From contig NZ_CM001240.1 of the NCBI RefSeq assembly GCF_000230835.1, forward strand, positions 5,908,279-5,972,278: a stretch of 64,000 bases of DNA, written 5' to 3'. Numbering within the stretch: the stretch's first letter is position 1; each line of letters begins with the position of its first letter. The position numbers and the translations under genes are program-made. Under the pieces are notes generated by a model that was not told where the DNA came from, ran no database searches, and saw only the letters and a program-made list of their open reading frames with translations. This document shows positions 28,647-37,912 of the stretch, in pieces. This DNA comes from Clostridium sp. DL-VIII. GTDB taxonomy: Bacteria > Bacillota > Clostridia > Clostridiales > Clostridiaceae.

Positions 28647-29312
28647 CTAATATATATATTTATTTGGTAAATACGGTTCAACTATTATTAACCCATCCTT
28701 AATCCTTGCCAATTCCGGATATTTTGGTTTTTCAGAATCATCTGGAGACATTGCTATAACATTTGCAATTTTTAATATCTCTGGCTGCAATGAAAATGCA
28801 GCAATTACTGCTTTTGTATTTCCATTAGCTCCTGCACTTACTTTACCTCTTATCCTGCCTAAAACAATTACATTGCCTGTTGCATAAACTTCTGCTCCAC
28901 TATTTATGTCACCAATTATAACTATATTTCCTTGATAATTTATACACTCTCCACCTCTAACGGTTTTTCGTATAAATTTAGACCTTCCTTCGTATACACC
29001 TGAAAATACTCTGCTTTCTTTTTTATTTACTTGTTCCATTTCAGACTCTTTTTCTATATTTTCTAATACGATATCCTTCAATTCTATTTTGGTTAGCAAA
29101 GTTTCTTTAAGAGTTTCCAATTCCTTTTTGTTAATAGCTTCCAAAGCTATTCTCAAAATTAATGTTGTGTTTTTATAAAAGTGTTTTCCCTTAGAAAGCT
29201 TTTTTACTAATACTAAAAGCATATCGTCAAAACAAGAAAATTTCTCCATATTAATGGTTGTATTTATTCCATCTTTATTACCTTTTATTAAAATACCATC
29301 ATTATTATACAT
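28647..29312 (-). CDS. minC: Septum site-determining protein MinC
   Basis: 221 residues: an N-terminal FtsZ-inhibiting domain (about 1-105) and a C-terminal beta-helix (VRGGECINYQGNIVIIGDIN, then GAEVYATGNVIVLGRIRGKV) that binds MinD and MinC. It is the first gene of the min operon, with GGAGG before the ATG. Confidence 0.93.
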   Translation of the reverse strand: MYNNDGILIKGNKDGINTTINMEKFSCFDDMLLVLVKKLSKGKHFYKNTTLILRIALEAINKKELETLKETLLTKIELKDIVLENIEKESEMEQVNKKESRVFSGVYEGRSKFIRKTVRGGECINYQGNIVIIGDINSGAEVYATGNVIVLGRIRGKVSAGANGNTKAVIAAFSLQPEILKIANVIAMSPDDSEKPKYPELARIKDGLIIVEPYLPNKYIY

Positions 29313-29570
29313 TAATGACCTCCAATAAGTTTTGCAGGTTAAAATAGTTAAATTCTTTTGAAAATGGCTACCTACATAAAATTATAACATTATGCAAGCT
29401 ATTTTCATACATTTCTTTCAATGATTTTTCATTAAATTTTGTAATAATTTATAAAAAAATCATAATTACTGGCAAATTAAAGGATATAAGTCTGCAACTT
29501 TGTCTAATGTATATTTTATAAATATCTCTCTTTCAAATTATCGTTCATTATTCAGAATTATTTAGGCACA
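29313..29570. other. Upstream region of minCDE
   Basis: AT-rich gap that should carry the min promoter. I see no clear -35/-10 pair, RNA structure or gene. Confidence 0.4.
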
Positions 29571-29727
29571 ATCAAAAAAATAATAAGTCCATCTGCTAGC
29601 CTATTTTCCATCATCCTGCGTCGGCAGATCGTACTAATAGGCTCGGCTATGATCACAATCCGCCTCCTTGCCTGATGAAAAATATGCATGGCATTTTGGA
29701 CTTGTTATTTTCTTTCATGTGCCTTAG
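29571..29727. repeat. R1 repeat, well-preserved copy
   Basis: The left end is TTTAGGCACAATCAAAAAAA then TAATAAGTCC; the right end is GGACTTGTTATTTTCTTTCA then TGTGCCTTAGG. The core CTTGCCTGATGAAAAATATG precedes the right end. It abuts a second, shorter copy. Confidence 0.75.
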
Positions 29728-29796
29728 GCATAATCAAAAGAATAATAGTCCAGAAGCATGAAACTTTTGGTCTATTATTTTTTGATTATACCTTAT
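29722..29796. repeat. R1-type short hairpin overlapping the sfsA stop codon
   Basis: TTAGGCATAATCAAAAGAAT then AATAGTCCA pairs with TGGTCTATTATTTTTTGATT then ATACCTTA. The sfsA TAA stop (29793-29795, minus strand) lies in the terminal TTA. It could double as the sfsA terminator. Confidence 0.7.
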
Positions 29797-30473
29797 AATA
29801 CAACCTTAACATAATCGCTTATATTAATACTATCTTCTGTAACTTCACAATCAACTGCTAATATATTAACACCACATTCTTTCGCTTTTTTTAATGCTTC
29901 AGCAAATTCTTTATGCATTTTCACATTTGGTTCAAAATATAAAACGTCCTTCATTTGTATTACAAATATTATATAAGCATCATATCCATCTTGTATACAT
30001 TCACAAAGTTCATTAACATGTTTAACACCTCTTTCAGTAGGTGCATCTGGAAATCTCACAACCCCATCTTCCTCCAAGGTTACACCTTTTACTTCTATGA
30101 ATGCTTTTTTATTCTTTGTTTCAACATAAAAATCAAATCTCGAATTTTTATATTTAGTTTCTGGCCTTATTAGAGTAATTTCTTCAAATAAGTTTCCTTT
30201 TGAAAGCCATTCCAAAGCGACCTTATTAGGTACTTGCGAATCCATATTGATCATTTTATTTTCTTTTATAACTCCTATAAGAGAAAATTTAGTCTTTCTT
30301 TTAGGATTATTACTTTCCTGAACAAATACTTTAGCACTCGGAGTTAATAATTCTTTACATCTTCCTGTATTTTTAACATGACAAATTTCTATCTTATTAT
30401 TAACTTCTATATGTGCTATAAATCTATTGGGCCTTGATATAAATTTACCTTCTAATATATTATTATATTTCAT
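29793..30473 (-). CDS. sfsA: SfsA family protein
   Basis: 226 residues from the ATG at 30473, chosen because GGAGG lies 5 bases upstream; an in-frame ATG at 30485 would place that site inside the gene. It has an OB-fold N-terminus (GKFISRPNRFIAHIEVNN, VKNTGRCKELL) and a restriction-endonuclease-like domain (SRFDFYVETKNKKAFIEVKG.., RFPDAPTERGVKHVNEL). SfsA is linked to sugar-fermentation regulation in E. coli and binds DNA; its molecular role is uncertain. It sits between mrdA and minC with R1 copies on both sides. Confidence 0.9.
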   Translation of the reverse strand: MKYNNILEGKFISRPNRFIAHIEVNNKIEICHVKNTGRCKELLTPSAKVFVQESNNPKRKTKFSLIGVIKENKMINMDSQVPNKVALEWLSKGNLFEEITLIRPETKYKNSRFDFYVETKNKKAFIEVKGVTLEEDGVVRFPDAPTERGVKHVNELCECIQDGYDAYIIFVIQMKDVLYFEPNVKMHKEFAEALKKAKECGVNILAVDCEVTEDSINISDYVKVVL

Positions 30474-30486
30474 ATTGTCCTCCATT

Positions 30487-30654
30487 AATTAAGGTACATA
30501 GGCATAAATAACAAATCCAAAGCTGCCATGAATATTTTTCATCAAGTAATGAGAGAAATCGCCCTCATATTATGTCTATTAAGCGAATTTACCTCCACAG
30601 CATAGCAGAAAATGGGTTAACAAATGGATTTATTATCTTCTAATTGTGCCTTAA
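30487..30654. repeat. R1 repeat copy, reverse orientation
   Basis: The ends are TTAAGGTACATAGGCATAAA then TAACAAATCCA, and TGGATTTATTATCTTCTAAT then TGTGCCTTAA. The core appears as ATATTTTTCATCAAGTAATG, the reverse complement of that in other copies. Confidence 0.7.
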
Positions 30655-30716
30655 GCAAAAAAATCTCTATTAGGTTTTATTATACAACATTTATTATTGT
30701 ATACCCTAATAGAGAA
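30655..30716 (-). terminator. Terminator downstream of mrdA
   Basis: TCTCTATTAGG (30664-30674) pairs with CCTAATAGAGA, extended inward by TATACAA/TTGTATA, and a run of seven U follows on the minus strand. Confidence 0.85.
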
Positions 30717-30767
30717 AATTAACTTAATTAAAAAATATATAATTTATTTTTTTAATTGTACCTTAAT
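30717..30767. repeat. R1-like palindrome containing the mrdA stop codon
   Basis: TTAACTTAATTAAAAAATAT pairs with ATTTATTTTTTTAATTGTAC then CTTAA. The TTA at 30763-30765 is the mrdA stop on the minus strand. It resembles R1 ends with no interior. Confidence 0.5.
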
Positions 30768-33726
30768 CCTTTTTAACTACAACTTTATCTTGAGTTGCAG
30801 CAGTGTTACCATTGTTACTATTATTGCTAGTATTATTTGCTGCTGTTTGTGAAGCATCCGCATTTTGATTATACGGATTGCCTAAAACATATTTTTTCCA
30901 CGTATCCGATGATGAAGTATACTGTGTATCATTTTGCAATTGATCCCTAAAATAAGAATCATAAACTGCTTTTACTACTGATGCAATATTACTACCATGA
31001 CCTCCATCAAATACGACTGCTGCCACAGCTATCTGTGGATCGTCTGCTGGAGCAAAACTTACATAAGTTGCAAAAGGTTCTCTACCCTTTTCTAATTGAT
31101 CATCAGCAAAATCGGCTGTACCAGTTTTACCAGCTGTTTTAATTGGATATCCAGCAAATGTAGCACTACCTGTACCGCCTTCTTCATTATTAACAGCTGT
31201 CATACCGTTTTTGATAGCTTGTTGGGTAGTTTTTGACATTTGAACTGTATTTAAAACTTCCGGTTTAAACTCTTGAACCACATTTCCATCACCATCTGTA
31301 ACTTTATCTACTAAATGAATCTTATATCTTGTTCCTCCATTTGCAAGAGTTGATATGTATGATACTAGTTGCAATGGAGTAAAGTTATTCATCCCCTGAC
31401 CTATTGATGCTGAAACAAGCGAACCTGGTGATCTTACTTGTCCTGGTGTATCATTAGTTGCAAACTGAGCTAATTCTTCTGCAATTATTCCAGCCTGAGA
31501 ATCAATATTTACATTTCTTCCAGATATACTTGCTTTATATTCATCTGAATTATTCATAAAATCTAGGACATCTTTTTTAATATCCTTTGCGAAGGCATCG
31601 TGGCCTACTGCTTGCGGATTATCAGAATCCTTATCTATAGCATCTTTAACTTTACTTTTAATTGCCTGCTTAGCTGCTTTAAGTACATCACTATCATTAT
31701 CAGAATCCTTTATATCAATTGGAATAAAGGATACTCCATTATATTGACCGCTACTTAAAAAAGCAATTATATTATCTGTAGACATTGATAAAACTAACTT
31801 TTTATTGTCAGTAAAATTATAAGTCTCACCGAAGCTGTCTCCTATTTCTATTCCTGTTGATTTCTTTGAATTACCATTTGGATCAACTCCCATTCCAAAC
31901 TGCCAAGCATATTTAGCAAGGGAATTTAGTGCTTCAACATTATTAGCCTTACCTCCTGCCTGTATATACATTCTAGTCGCAGTTTCATAAAAATAAAAGT
32001 TAATAGATTCTTCTATAGCTTTTGTTAAATTTATATTTCCCTGGGGAGCGTCTAATCCTCCTGGTTTAAAAGCCTTACCAAAAATCTCTGGATGAATATT
32101 AAATACACCTGTATCATCTATCATTGTATCAGGAGTTATTACTCCAGATTCCAAACCTGCTACCGCTGTAAGAGGCTTAAATGTTGAACCAGGTGGAATT
32201 AATGCCTGAGTCGCATAATTATACGTTGGTTTTGGATATAAATCATACGGATCTGTTCTAGCTCCATTTCTTACTGGAAATAAATCATCAACAGTTTTAT
32301 TAAGTCCCATTCTTTTAATAAATTCCTGCCCAAACTTTTCCAGATCAGGATTAAAATAGTCCTGATACTGTTCAGGTGTTAATTGTCCAGGAACTGTGAA
32401 TAAATTAGGATTAAAATTAGGATAACTTGTCAAAGCTAATACCCTTCCTGTTTTAACTTCGACTGCAACCAATGCTCCTCTAGTTGCATTTGCAAGTCTA
32501 TTTCCTTTATCATCCCTGCCATTAGCCTGCATATCAGCAATTTTATCAGCTAAAGCTTGCTCAGCTGCATATTGAATATCTCTGTCTATCGTAAGATGTA
32601 CATCATCTCCTGGATATGATTGAAGTTCAAATAACTTTTGAGTAACAGAACCTTGGGAGTTAACTTTAACTGTAGTCCCACCTTTAACACCTTTTAATTG
32701 ATCCTCAAAAGCAGATTCTATTCCAGATTTTCCAACTAAATCTGATGAAACATCATACCCCTTAAGTTCATAGGTTGATTTTTGTGTATCATTAATTGAA
32801 GACACATAGCCTAAAACCGAAGATGCCAAATTATTATATGGATATGATCTTATTGGCGCCGAACTTACATTTATTCCAGGTAAATCATAATTCTTCTGCA
32901 TGACTATTAATGCTGTGTCTTTTTTGATATTTCCTGCAATGGTTACTGATTTATATCCTTTAAAACTTTGCATCTTTATTAAATCTTTTATAACCATAAA
33001 TTTTCTAATGTCATTTAAAGAATATCCCTGTTTTATAATCTCATCAGTCAATTCCTTATCGGTCATATTATCATATATCTTTTTCTTATCCTTTGATGAT
33101 GCATAATCTGGATCGACAAGTCCAATTAATCCATACTCTCTTACTAAAGCATAAAAGGAATCTTCTGGTGTGAGCTGTAAAAGCTTTTTATCTAGCTCGG
33201 CACTTTGTTCATCAGATAATTCTTCAACATCTTTTAGATCTTTATCCTTATTTTTTAATATATCATTTAGACCTCTATCTTTTTTAAATCTCAATTCTTC
33301 CGCATTTTGTGATTCTTTATCACTCGTTTTATAATCAAAATATATATTATTATTATCATCAATCTTTAATGATAATGTATCTTGAATCTTCTCTCCATTT
33401 TCGTCTAATATCTTGAAAAGCTCTTTCATTGTTGTATAAAACTGCTTTTCTACATCATCTGTCTTTGTATATGTAAGAGTATATGTTTGTATATTAGTGG
33501 CTAAAGTGTTACCTTTGTCATCATATATTTTTCCTCTTGGAGCTGTATCTGCTATAAATCTTGTTGATGTTACATCAGCTTTATCTTTATATTCTTCATA
33601 ATTAAACACCTGAAGATATATCAGCCTAAAAATAATTATTGAAAATATAGATGCCATAATAATAGTTAAAACAGTATATCTTGAAGTTCTTTTTTTCTTT
33701 TTATTTGTTGGTTTATTTACTATCAT
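30763..33726 (-). CDS. mrdA: Penicillin-binding protein 2 (class B transpeptidase)
   Basis: 987 residues, much longer than the 600-700 usual for PBP2. One N-terminal membrane helix (about 18-40) precedes a dimerisation domain enlarged by acidic, Lys-rich insertions (about 90-250). The transpeptidase domain has catalytic STFK in PPGSTFKPLTAV, SIN in AIEESINFYF and KTGTAD. Further insertions rich in Asp/Ser follow, with an Asn/Thr/Ser-rich tail. It crosslinks side-wall peptidoglycan with RodA. The ATG overlaps the mreD stop (ATGA), so the two are coupled, and GGAGG precedes it. The stop lies in an R1-like palindrome. Confidence 0.93.
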   Translation of the reverse strand: MIVNKPTNKKKKRTSRYTVLTIIMASIFSIIIFRLIYLQVFNYEEYKDKADVTSTRFIADTAPRGKIYDDKGNTLATNIQTYTLTYTKTDDVEKQFYTTMKELFKILDENGEKIQDTLSLKIDDNNNIYFDYKTSDKESQNAEELRFKKDRGLNDILKNKDKDLKDVEELSDEQSAELDKKLLQLTPEDSFYALVREYGLIGLVDPDYASSKDKKKIYDNMTDKELTDEIIKQGYSLNDIRKFMVIKDLIKMQSFKGYKSVTIAGNIKKDTALIVMQKNYDLPGINVSSAPIRSYPYNNLASSVLGYVSSINDTQKSTYELKGYDVSSDLVGKSGIESAFEDQLKGVKGGTTVKVNSQGSVTQKLFELQSYPGDDVHLTIDRDIQYAAEQALADKIADMQANGRDDKGNRLANATRGALVAVEVKTGRVLALTSYPNFNPNLFTVPGQLTPEQYQDYFNPDLEKFGQEFIKRMGLNKTVDDLFPVRNGARTDPYDLYPKPTYNYATQALIPPGSTFKPLTAVAGLESGVITPDTMIDDTGVFNIHPEIFGKAFKPGGLDAPQGNINLTKAIEESINFYFYETATRMYIQAGGKANNVEALNSLAKYAWQFGMGVDPNGNSKKSTGIEIGDSFGETYNFTDNKKLVLSMSTDNIIAFLSSGQYNGVSFIPIDIKDSDNDSDVLKAAKQAIKSKVKDAIDKDSDNPQAVGHDAFAKDIKKDVLDFMNNSDEYKASISGRNVNIDSQAGIIAEELAQFATNDTPGQVRSPGSLVSASIGQGMNNFTPLQLVSYISTLANGGTRYKIHLVDKVTDGDGNVVQEFKPEVLNTVQMSKTTQQAIKNGMTAVNNEEGGTGSATFAGYPIKTAGKTGTADFADDQLEKGREPFATYVSFAPADDPQIAVAAVVFDGGHGSNIASVVKAVYDSYFRDQLQNDTQYTSSSDTWKKYVLGNPYNQNADASQTAANNTSNNSNNGNTAATQDKVVVKKD

Positions 33727-34214
33727 TTAAACCTCCATCTTTGCTTTGAATACTCGTCATCATAAAATTTTATCACTAACTTATATACAAAAAACATTAC
33801 TACTCCATTATATATACCCATAAAAACACTTCTTGGAAGCTGTATTTTTATACCTAATAAATAAAATATAAAGGCTACTCCAATATATTTTAAAATTGTA
33901 ATAAAAAAGATTGAAATCACAGGTATTAATCTCTTATGTTTTATTATAGATGCTCCTATTAGACTTGCAAAAAAACATAACAATAAATTTAATAAAGAAT
34001 TTACTCCAAATCCATTAAAAAAGAAAATATCTTGAAGCACTCCACTTACAACTCCTATGAATACAGCCTTTTCTTTTCCTAGAACCAATGAATAAGCAAT
34101 AGCAAATGTAAATAATAAACTTGGATAAGCACCATTTATCGAAAAAAATGGTACTAATGAATTATCTAATATAACTAACCCTATAGAAACTAAAATTATA
34201 ATTAATTTTTCCAT
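33723..34214 (-). CDS. mreD: Rod shape-determining membrane protein MreD
   Basis: 163 residues, nearly all hydrophobic, with about five membrane helices. The N-terminal NSLVPFFSINGAYPSLLFTF and GVLQDIFFFNGFGVNSL are typical of MreD. It is part of the elongasome, lying 10 bp after mreC and overlapping mrdA. Confidence 0.9.
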   Translation of the reverse strand: MEKLIIILVSIGLVILDNSLVPFFSINGAYPSLLFTFAIAYSLVLGKEKAVFIGVVSGVLQDIFFFNGFGVNSLLNLLLCFFASLIGASIIKHKRLIPVISIFFITILKYIGVAFIFYLLGIKIQLPRSVFMGIYNGVVMFFVYKLVIKFYDDEYSKQRWRFK

Positions 34215-34224
34215 TTAAAACCCT

Positions 34225-35073
34225 CTAATTGTATTTAATTTCTTTTGTATCTTTTGGAGATACAATAAATAATTCTTGTAATTTATTAAAATCTACATAT
34301 GGTTTTACTACTGCATTTTTCATTACTTTTACACTATCTTCTTCCACTCTGATTACTTCTCCAATTCTAATGTCCTTTGGATAAAGCATACCAACTCCAG
34401 ACGTAGTTATAACATCTCCTTCTTTAACATCAGAATCCATTGGTAAATCATATACCTTTGCTAAATTTCCATTTTGCTTATCTTTAAAACCTTTTATATA
34501 TCCAGTAACATCATTGGTTCTTTGAACCATGACACCTACGGAGATATTTTCATTAAGCAGCGATTGAATTATGCAAGTACTATCGTCTACACTTGTTACT
34601 TGTCCTACCAGCCCCTCAGCTCCTATGACAATCATACCCTTTTGAACATTATCCTTCTTACCTTTATCAACAATATATCCGTCTAAGAAATTTCCACCAC
34701 TATAGCCTTTAATATTACATGCTATATAGTTGTAATTATTTCTTTCTTGCTCAAAATTTAAGACTTGCCTTAATCTATCATTTTCTTCTTTTAAATTTGC
34801 ATAAGAAGTCAATTCATTTTCAAGCTCTGCATTCTGATCTGTCAGCTCTTTATTTTGAGCCTTTACTTCAGAGAAATTCAAGAAAAAATCTAAGGTTTCT
34901 TTAACTCTATTAGTTCCACTATATAAAATACTTTGAACAGGATTTAAAGTACTACCGGCACCACTTTCAATAATACTCCTATTTTCCCTCTTAGCAGAAT
35001 ATACTATTAATCCTAAAAAGCTAACTGACAGCACTATAATAGTTACTGCCAGTTTATTTCTAAGAAGCTTCAT
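34225..35073 (-). CDS. mreC: Rod shape-determining protein MreC
   Basis: 282 residues: one N-terminal helix (about 8-26), a coiled coil (about 70-110, KAQNKELTDQNAELENELTS) and the extracellular beta-domain (GAEGLVGQVTSVDDSTCIIQ). MreC scaffolds PBP2-RodA. The gene lies 3 bp after mreB. Confidence 0.94.
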   Translation of the reverse strand: MKLLRNKLAVTIIVLSVSFLGLIVYSAKRENRSIIESGAGSTLNPVQSILYSGTNRVKETLDFFLNFSEVKAQNKELTDQNAELENELTSYANLKEENDRLRQVLNFEQERNNYNYIACNIKGYSGGNFLDGYIVDKGKKDNVQKGMIVIGAEGLVGQVTSVDDSTCIIQSLLNENISVGVMVQRTNDVTGYIKGFKDKQNGNLAKVYDLPMDSDVKEGDVITTSGVGMLYPKDIRIGEVIRVEEDSVKVMKNAVVKPYVDFNKLQELFIVSPKDTKEIKYN

Positions 35074-35076
35074 CTA

Positions 35077-36093
35077 CTAACCTCTTTGATCTCTACTAAT
35101 TTTATCAAAATCTTCTAGTGCCTTCCCTGCTCCAAGTACTACGCAATCAAGAGGTGCCTCTGCAATATGTACAGGCATGTTCGTTTCTTTGTTTATTAAT
35201 GTGTCTAATCCTCTTAGATAAGCTCCACCACCTGCAAGCATTATTCCTTTTTCCATAATATCTGCAGCAAGTTCTGGAGGTGTTTTTTCTAATGTAGTTT
35301 TAATTGATTCTATAATCGCATATACAGGTTCTTTTAATGCTTCTCTAACTTGAGTTTCCGAAATTTCAACAATCTTAGGAAGACCTGTAATCATGTCTCT
35401 TCCCTTAATCTCCATAACCATTTCTTCATCTGAAGTTCTATACGCTGACCCAATCTCCATCTTAACTTGTTCAGCAGTTCTTTCCCCAACCATTAGGTTA
35501 AACTCTTTTTTGATATATGATATTATTGACTGATCTAATTCATCACCAGCTATTCTAAGTGATTTACTAGTTACGATACCACCTAAAGAAATAATTGCAA
35601 CTTCTGTAGTACCTCCACCAATGTCAACTATCATACTTCCTGTAGGTTCACTTACTGGAAGTCCTGCTCCTATTGCTGCTGCCATAGGCTCTTCCATTAA
35701 AATAACATCTCTAGCTCCTGAAAGTTTTGTTGCTTCTTCAATAGCTCTCTTCTCAACTTCAGTGACTCCAGATGGATAACATACTATTATTCTTGGATTT
35801 TTAAAAGCATTCTTAGTTGATACTTTCTCTATTAAACTCTTCATCATTGTTTGAGCTGTATCAAAATCTGCTATTACACCATCTTTCAATGGTCTTATAG
35901 CTACAATATTTCCAGGGGTTCTACCTATCATAAGCTTCGCTTCTGATCCAACTGCTAATGTCTTTTTTGTCATGTTATTCATTGCAACAACAGATGGTTC
36001 TCTCAAAACTATTCCTTTACCTTTTACAAATACTAGGGTGTTTGCTGTACCTAAATCTATCCCCATATCTTTTCCTGATCCAAAAAATCCCAT
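35077..36093 (-). CDS. mreB: Rod shape-determining actin homologue MreB
   Basis: 338 residues from the ATG at 36093 ([20 protein letters not shown]), which has GGAAGGGG upstream; an in-frame TTG at 36111 would include that site. Phosphate 1 motif DLGTANT, phosphate 2 [10 protein letters not shown] and the adenosine motif AGGGAYLRG are intact. It forms filaments under the membrane that orient cell-wall synthesis. It heads mreBCD-mrdA. Confidence 0.96.
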   Translation of the reverse strand: MGFFGSGKDMGIDLGTANTLVFVKGKGIVLREPSVVAMNNMTKKTLAVGSEAKLMIGRTPGNIVAIRPLKDGVIADFDTAQTMMKSLIEKVSTKNAFKNPRIIVCYPSGVTEVEKRAIEEATKLSGARDVILMEEPMAAAIGAGLPVSEPTGSMIVDIGGGTTEVAIISLGGIVTSKSLRIAGDELDQSIISYIKKEFNLMVGERTAEQVKMEIGSAYRTSDEEMVMEIKGRDMITGLPKIVEISETQVREALKEPVYAIIESIKTTLEKTPPELAADIMEKGIMLAGGGAYLRGLDTLINKETNMPVHIAEAPLDCVVLGAGKALEDFDKISRDQRG

Positions 36094-36114
36094 TCGTTTT
36101 TCCCCTTCCAATTT

Positions 36115-36804
36115 TTATATTAGTCCTCTTTCTTTAAGGCTAATAAACTTATTATTTCCTATTATAATGTGGTCTATTAATTGGATTCCTATAATATTTC
36201 CACATTCTTTAACTCTTAATGTAATATTTATATCTTCCTTACTAGGCGTTGGATCGCCTGAGGGATGATTATGACATATAATTATAGAAGCACTGTTTTT
36301 ATTTATTGCTTCCTTATATATCTCCCTTGGATGAACAACCGAAGTGTTTAAACTACCTTTAAAAATATCTTTAACTCCAATAATTGTATTCTTTGTACTT
36401 AACAATATAACCTTTAGAATTTCCTGATTTAGCTCATTCATTTCTCCCATTAGAAGATCTGCCAAATCTTTAGGCGTAGTTATTTTAACATCTCTTCTCA
36501 TTGATTTTAATGTTTTAAATCTTTTAAAAAGTTCAGCAATTGCTAAAAGTTGAGAAGCCTTTCCCTCTTTTATGCCTCTTATGTTTATTATATCATTAAA
36601 ACTTGCACTTAAAATACCATCTAATCCTTCTAATTCTGACAAAAGTCTCCCACTAAGCTGAAGTACATTTTCTCCTTTAGTTCCTGTCCTAAGTATAATA
36701 GCTAGTAACTCCGAATTACTCAAGCTCTCTGCTCCGCAAGCTAATAATTTTTCTTTAGGTCTTTCATCTTGTGGCATATCCTTAATTTTAAGGTTATTTT
36801 TCAT
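36115..36804 (-). CDS. radC: RadC-family JAB/MPN-domain protein
   Basis: 229 residues: an N-terminal helix-hairpin-helix (about 60-85) and a JAB1/MPN metalloprotease-like domain with HNHPSGDPTPSKED, the full HxH-x10-D zinc motif. The historical DNA-repair role is doubtful and the substrate unknown. GGAGG precedes the ATG. It lies between maf and mreB, as in many Firmicutes. Confidence 0.93.
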   Translation of the reverse strand: MKNNLKIKDMPQDERPKEKLLACGAESLSNSELLAIILRTGTKGENVLQLSGRLLSELEGLDGILSASFNDIINIRGIKEGKASQLLAIAELFKRFKTLKSMRRDVKITTPKDLADLLMGEMNELNQEILKVILLSTKNTIIGVKDIFKGSLNTSVVHPREIYKEAINKNSASIIICHNHPSGDPTPSKEDINITLRVKECGNIIGIQLIDHIIIGNNKFISLKERGLI

Positions 36805-36854
36805 TGAAATATTACCTCCACATAATAATGATACCCCTATTCCATAATAATTAA

Positions 36855-37421
36855 TTATTGCACTTCTTCTAACATAGCTTTTAATTTGTTCAATGGAAGT
36901 CCAACAACATTATAATAACATCCCTTTATTTCCTTAACGAAAATTCCTCCAATACCTTGAATCCCATAAGCTCCTGCTTTATCTAAAGGCTCACCTGTTT
37001 TTATGTACTCTAATATTTCTTCATCACTTATTTTAGAGAAAACCACTTCTGTAGCTAGGCTTTCCTGCCTAATTACATTTGTAGCTGTATTCATGACAGC
37101 AACTCCCGAGTAAACCAAATGTTTTCTATCTTGAAGAGACTTAAGCATACGGAAAGCGTCTTCTTCATCCTTCGGCTTTCCAAGAATCTTGTTGTCTAAT
37201 GTTACTATAGTATCTGCTGATATTATTATTGCATCAGTACATAATTTCTTTCGAACATTCATAGCTTTCCCAAGTGCTATCTCTTTAACATATTCATCTA
37301 TAGACCCTTTAAAAAGAACTTTATCTTCATTAAAGTCACTGACTATTATATCAAATTCTTTAATTAATCTGCTTAAAAGTTCTACTCTTCTTTCTGAAGC
37401 AGAAGCTAATATCACTCTCAT
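36855..37421 (-). CDS. maf: Maf-family nucleotide pyrophosphatase
   Basis: 188 residues. I chose the ATG at 37421 (MRVILASASERRVELLSRL): AGGATGTGA stands about 9 bases before it, while an ATG 12 bases upstream is too close. Conserved SASERR, DFNEDK, SADTIV and the C-terminal DKAGAYGIQG are present. Maf enzymes hydrolyse dTTP/UTP or modified nucleotides and affect septation in Bacillus. It is first in the maf-radC-mre run. Confidence 0.92.
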   Translation of the reverse strand: MRVILASASERRVELLSRLIKEFDIIVSDFNEDKVLFKGSIDEYVKEIALGKAMNVRKKLCTDAIIISADTIVTLDNKILGKPKDEEDAFRMLKSLQDRKHLVYSGVAVMNTATNVIRQESLATEVVFSKISDEEILEYIKTGEPLDKAGAYGIQGIGGIFVKEIKGCYYNVVGLPLNKLKAMLEEVQ

Positions 37422-37452
37422 ATATTCATTCACATCCTAAAACAAAGAAATC

Positions 37453-37622
37453 TACGCACATTAAGAAAATAACAGTTCACTATATTTCATATACCTTGTG
37501 TCAGACAGGAATATATATTTGTTAATAGTTACAATAATCTATTAACAGCACTTGTCTATCCAGTATGTCGCAAAATAGTCATTCAATCTTGCTGGTCTGT
37601 TATTTTTCTAAGTGTGTATAAT
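37453..37622. repeat. R1-related repeat, diverged copy upstream of maf
   Basis: The left end CGCACATTAAGAAAATAACA then GTTCA pairs with the right end TGGTCTGTTATTTTTCTAAG then TGTGTATA. The interior is diverged from other copies. It lies in the 5' region of the maf-radC-mreBCD-mrdA operon. Confidence 0.5.
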
Positions 37623-37912
37623 ATACATCATTGACAAATAATACATATTATAGACATATTAATTTTTAGCTTGAAAATCACTTAATTTTAAAGGTACAAA
37701 AACAATACATTATATAAACAATCTTAAAATTCCACTTACACATCACAATAAATTTTATTATTAAATAAGTAACAAATTTTATTTTGTTTATTTATATCAT
37801 CTTTATACCTTATAGTTTATCATTTAAGATGCTCTTAAACAAGTCTGTTATACTAACTTCTGACTTTTTTTATATAAATGTAATTTTGTTGTAATAATTA
37901 TTAATCAAATTC
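37623..37912. other. AT-rich gap downstream of the SPOR gene
   Basis: No gene or stable hairpin with a T-run is evident. It should contain the maf operon promoter. Confidence 0.35.
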
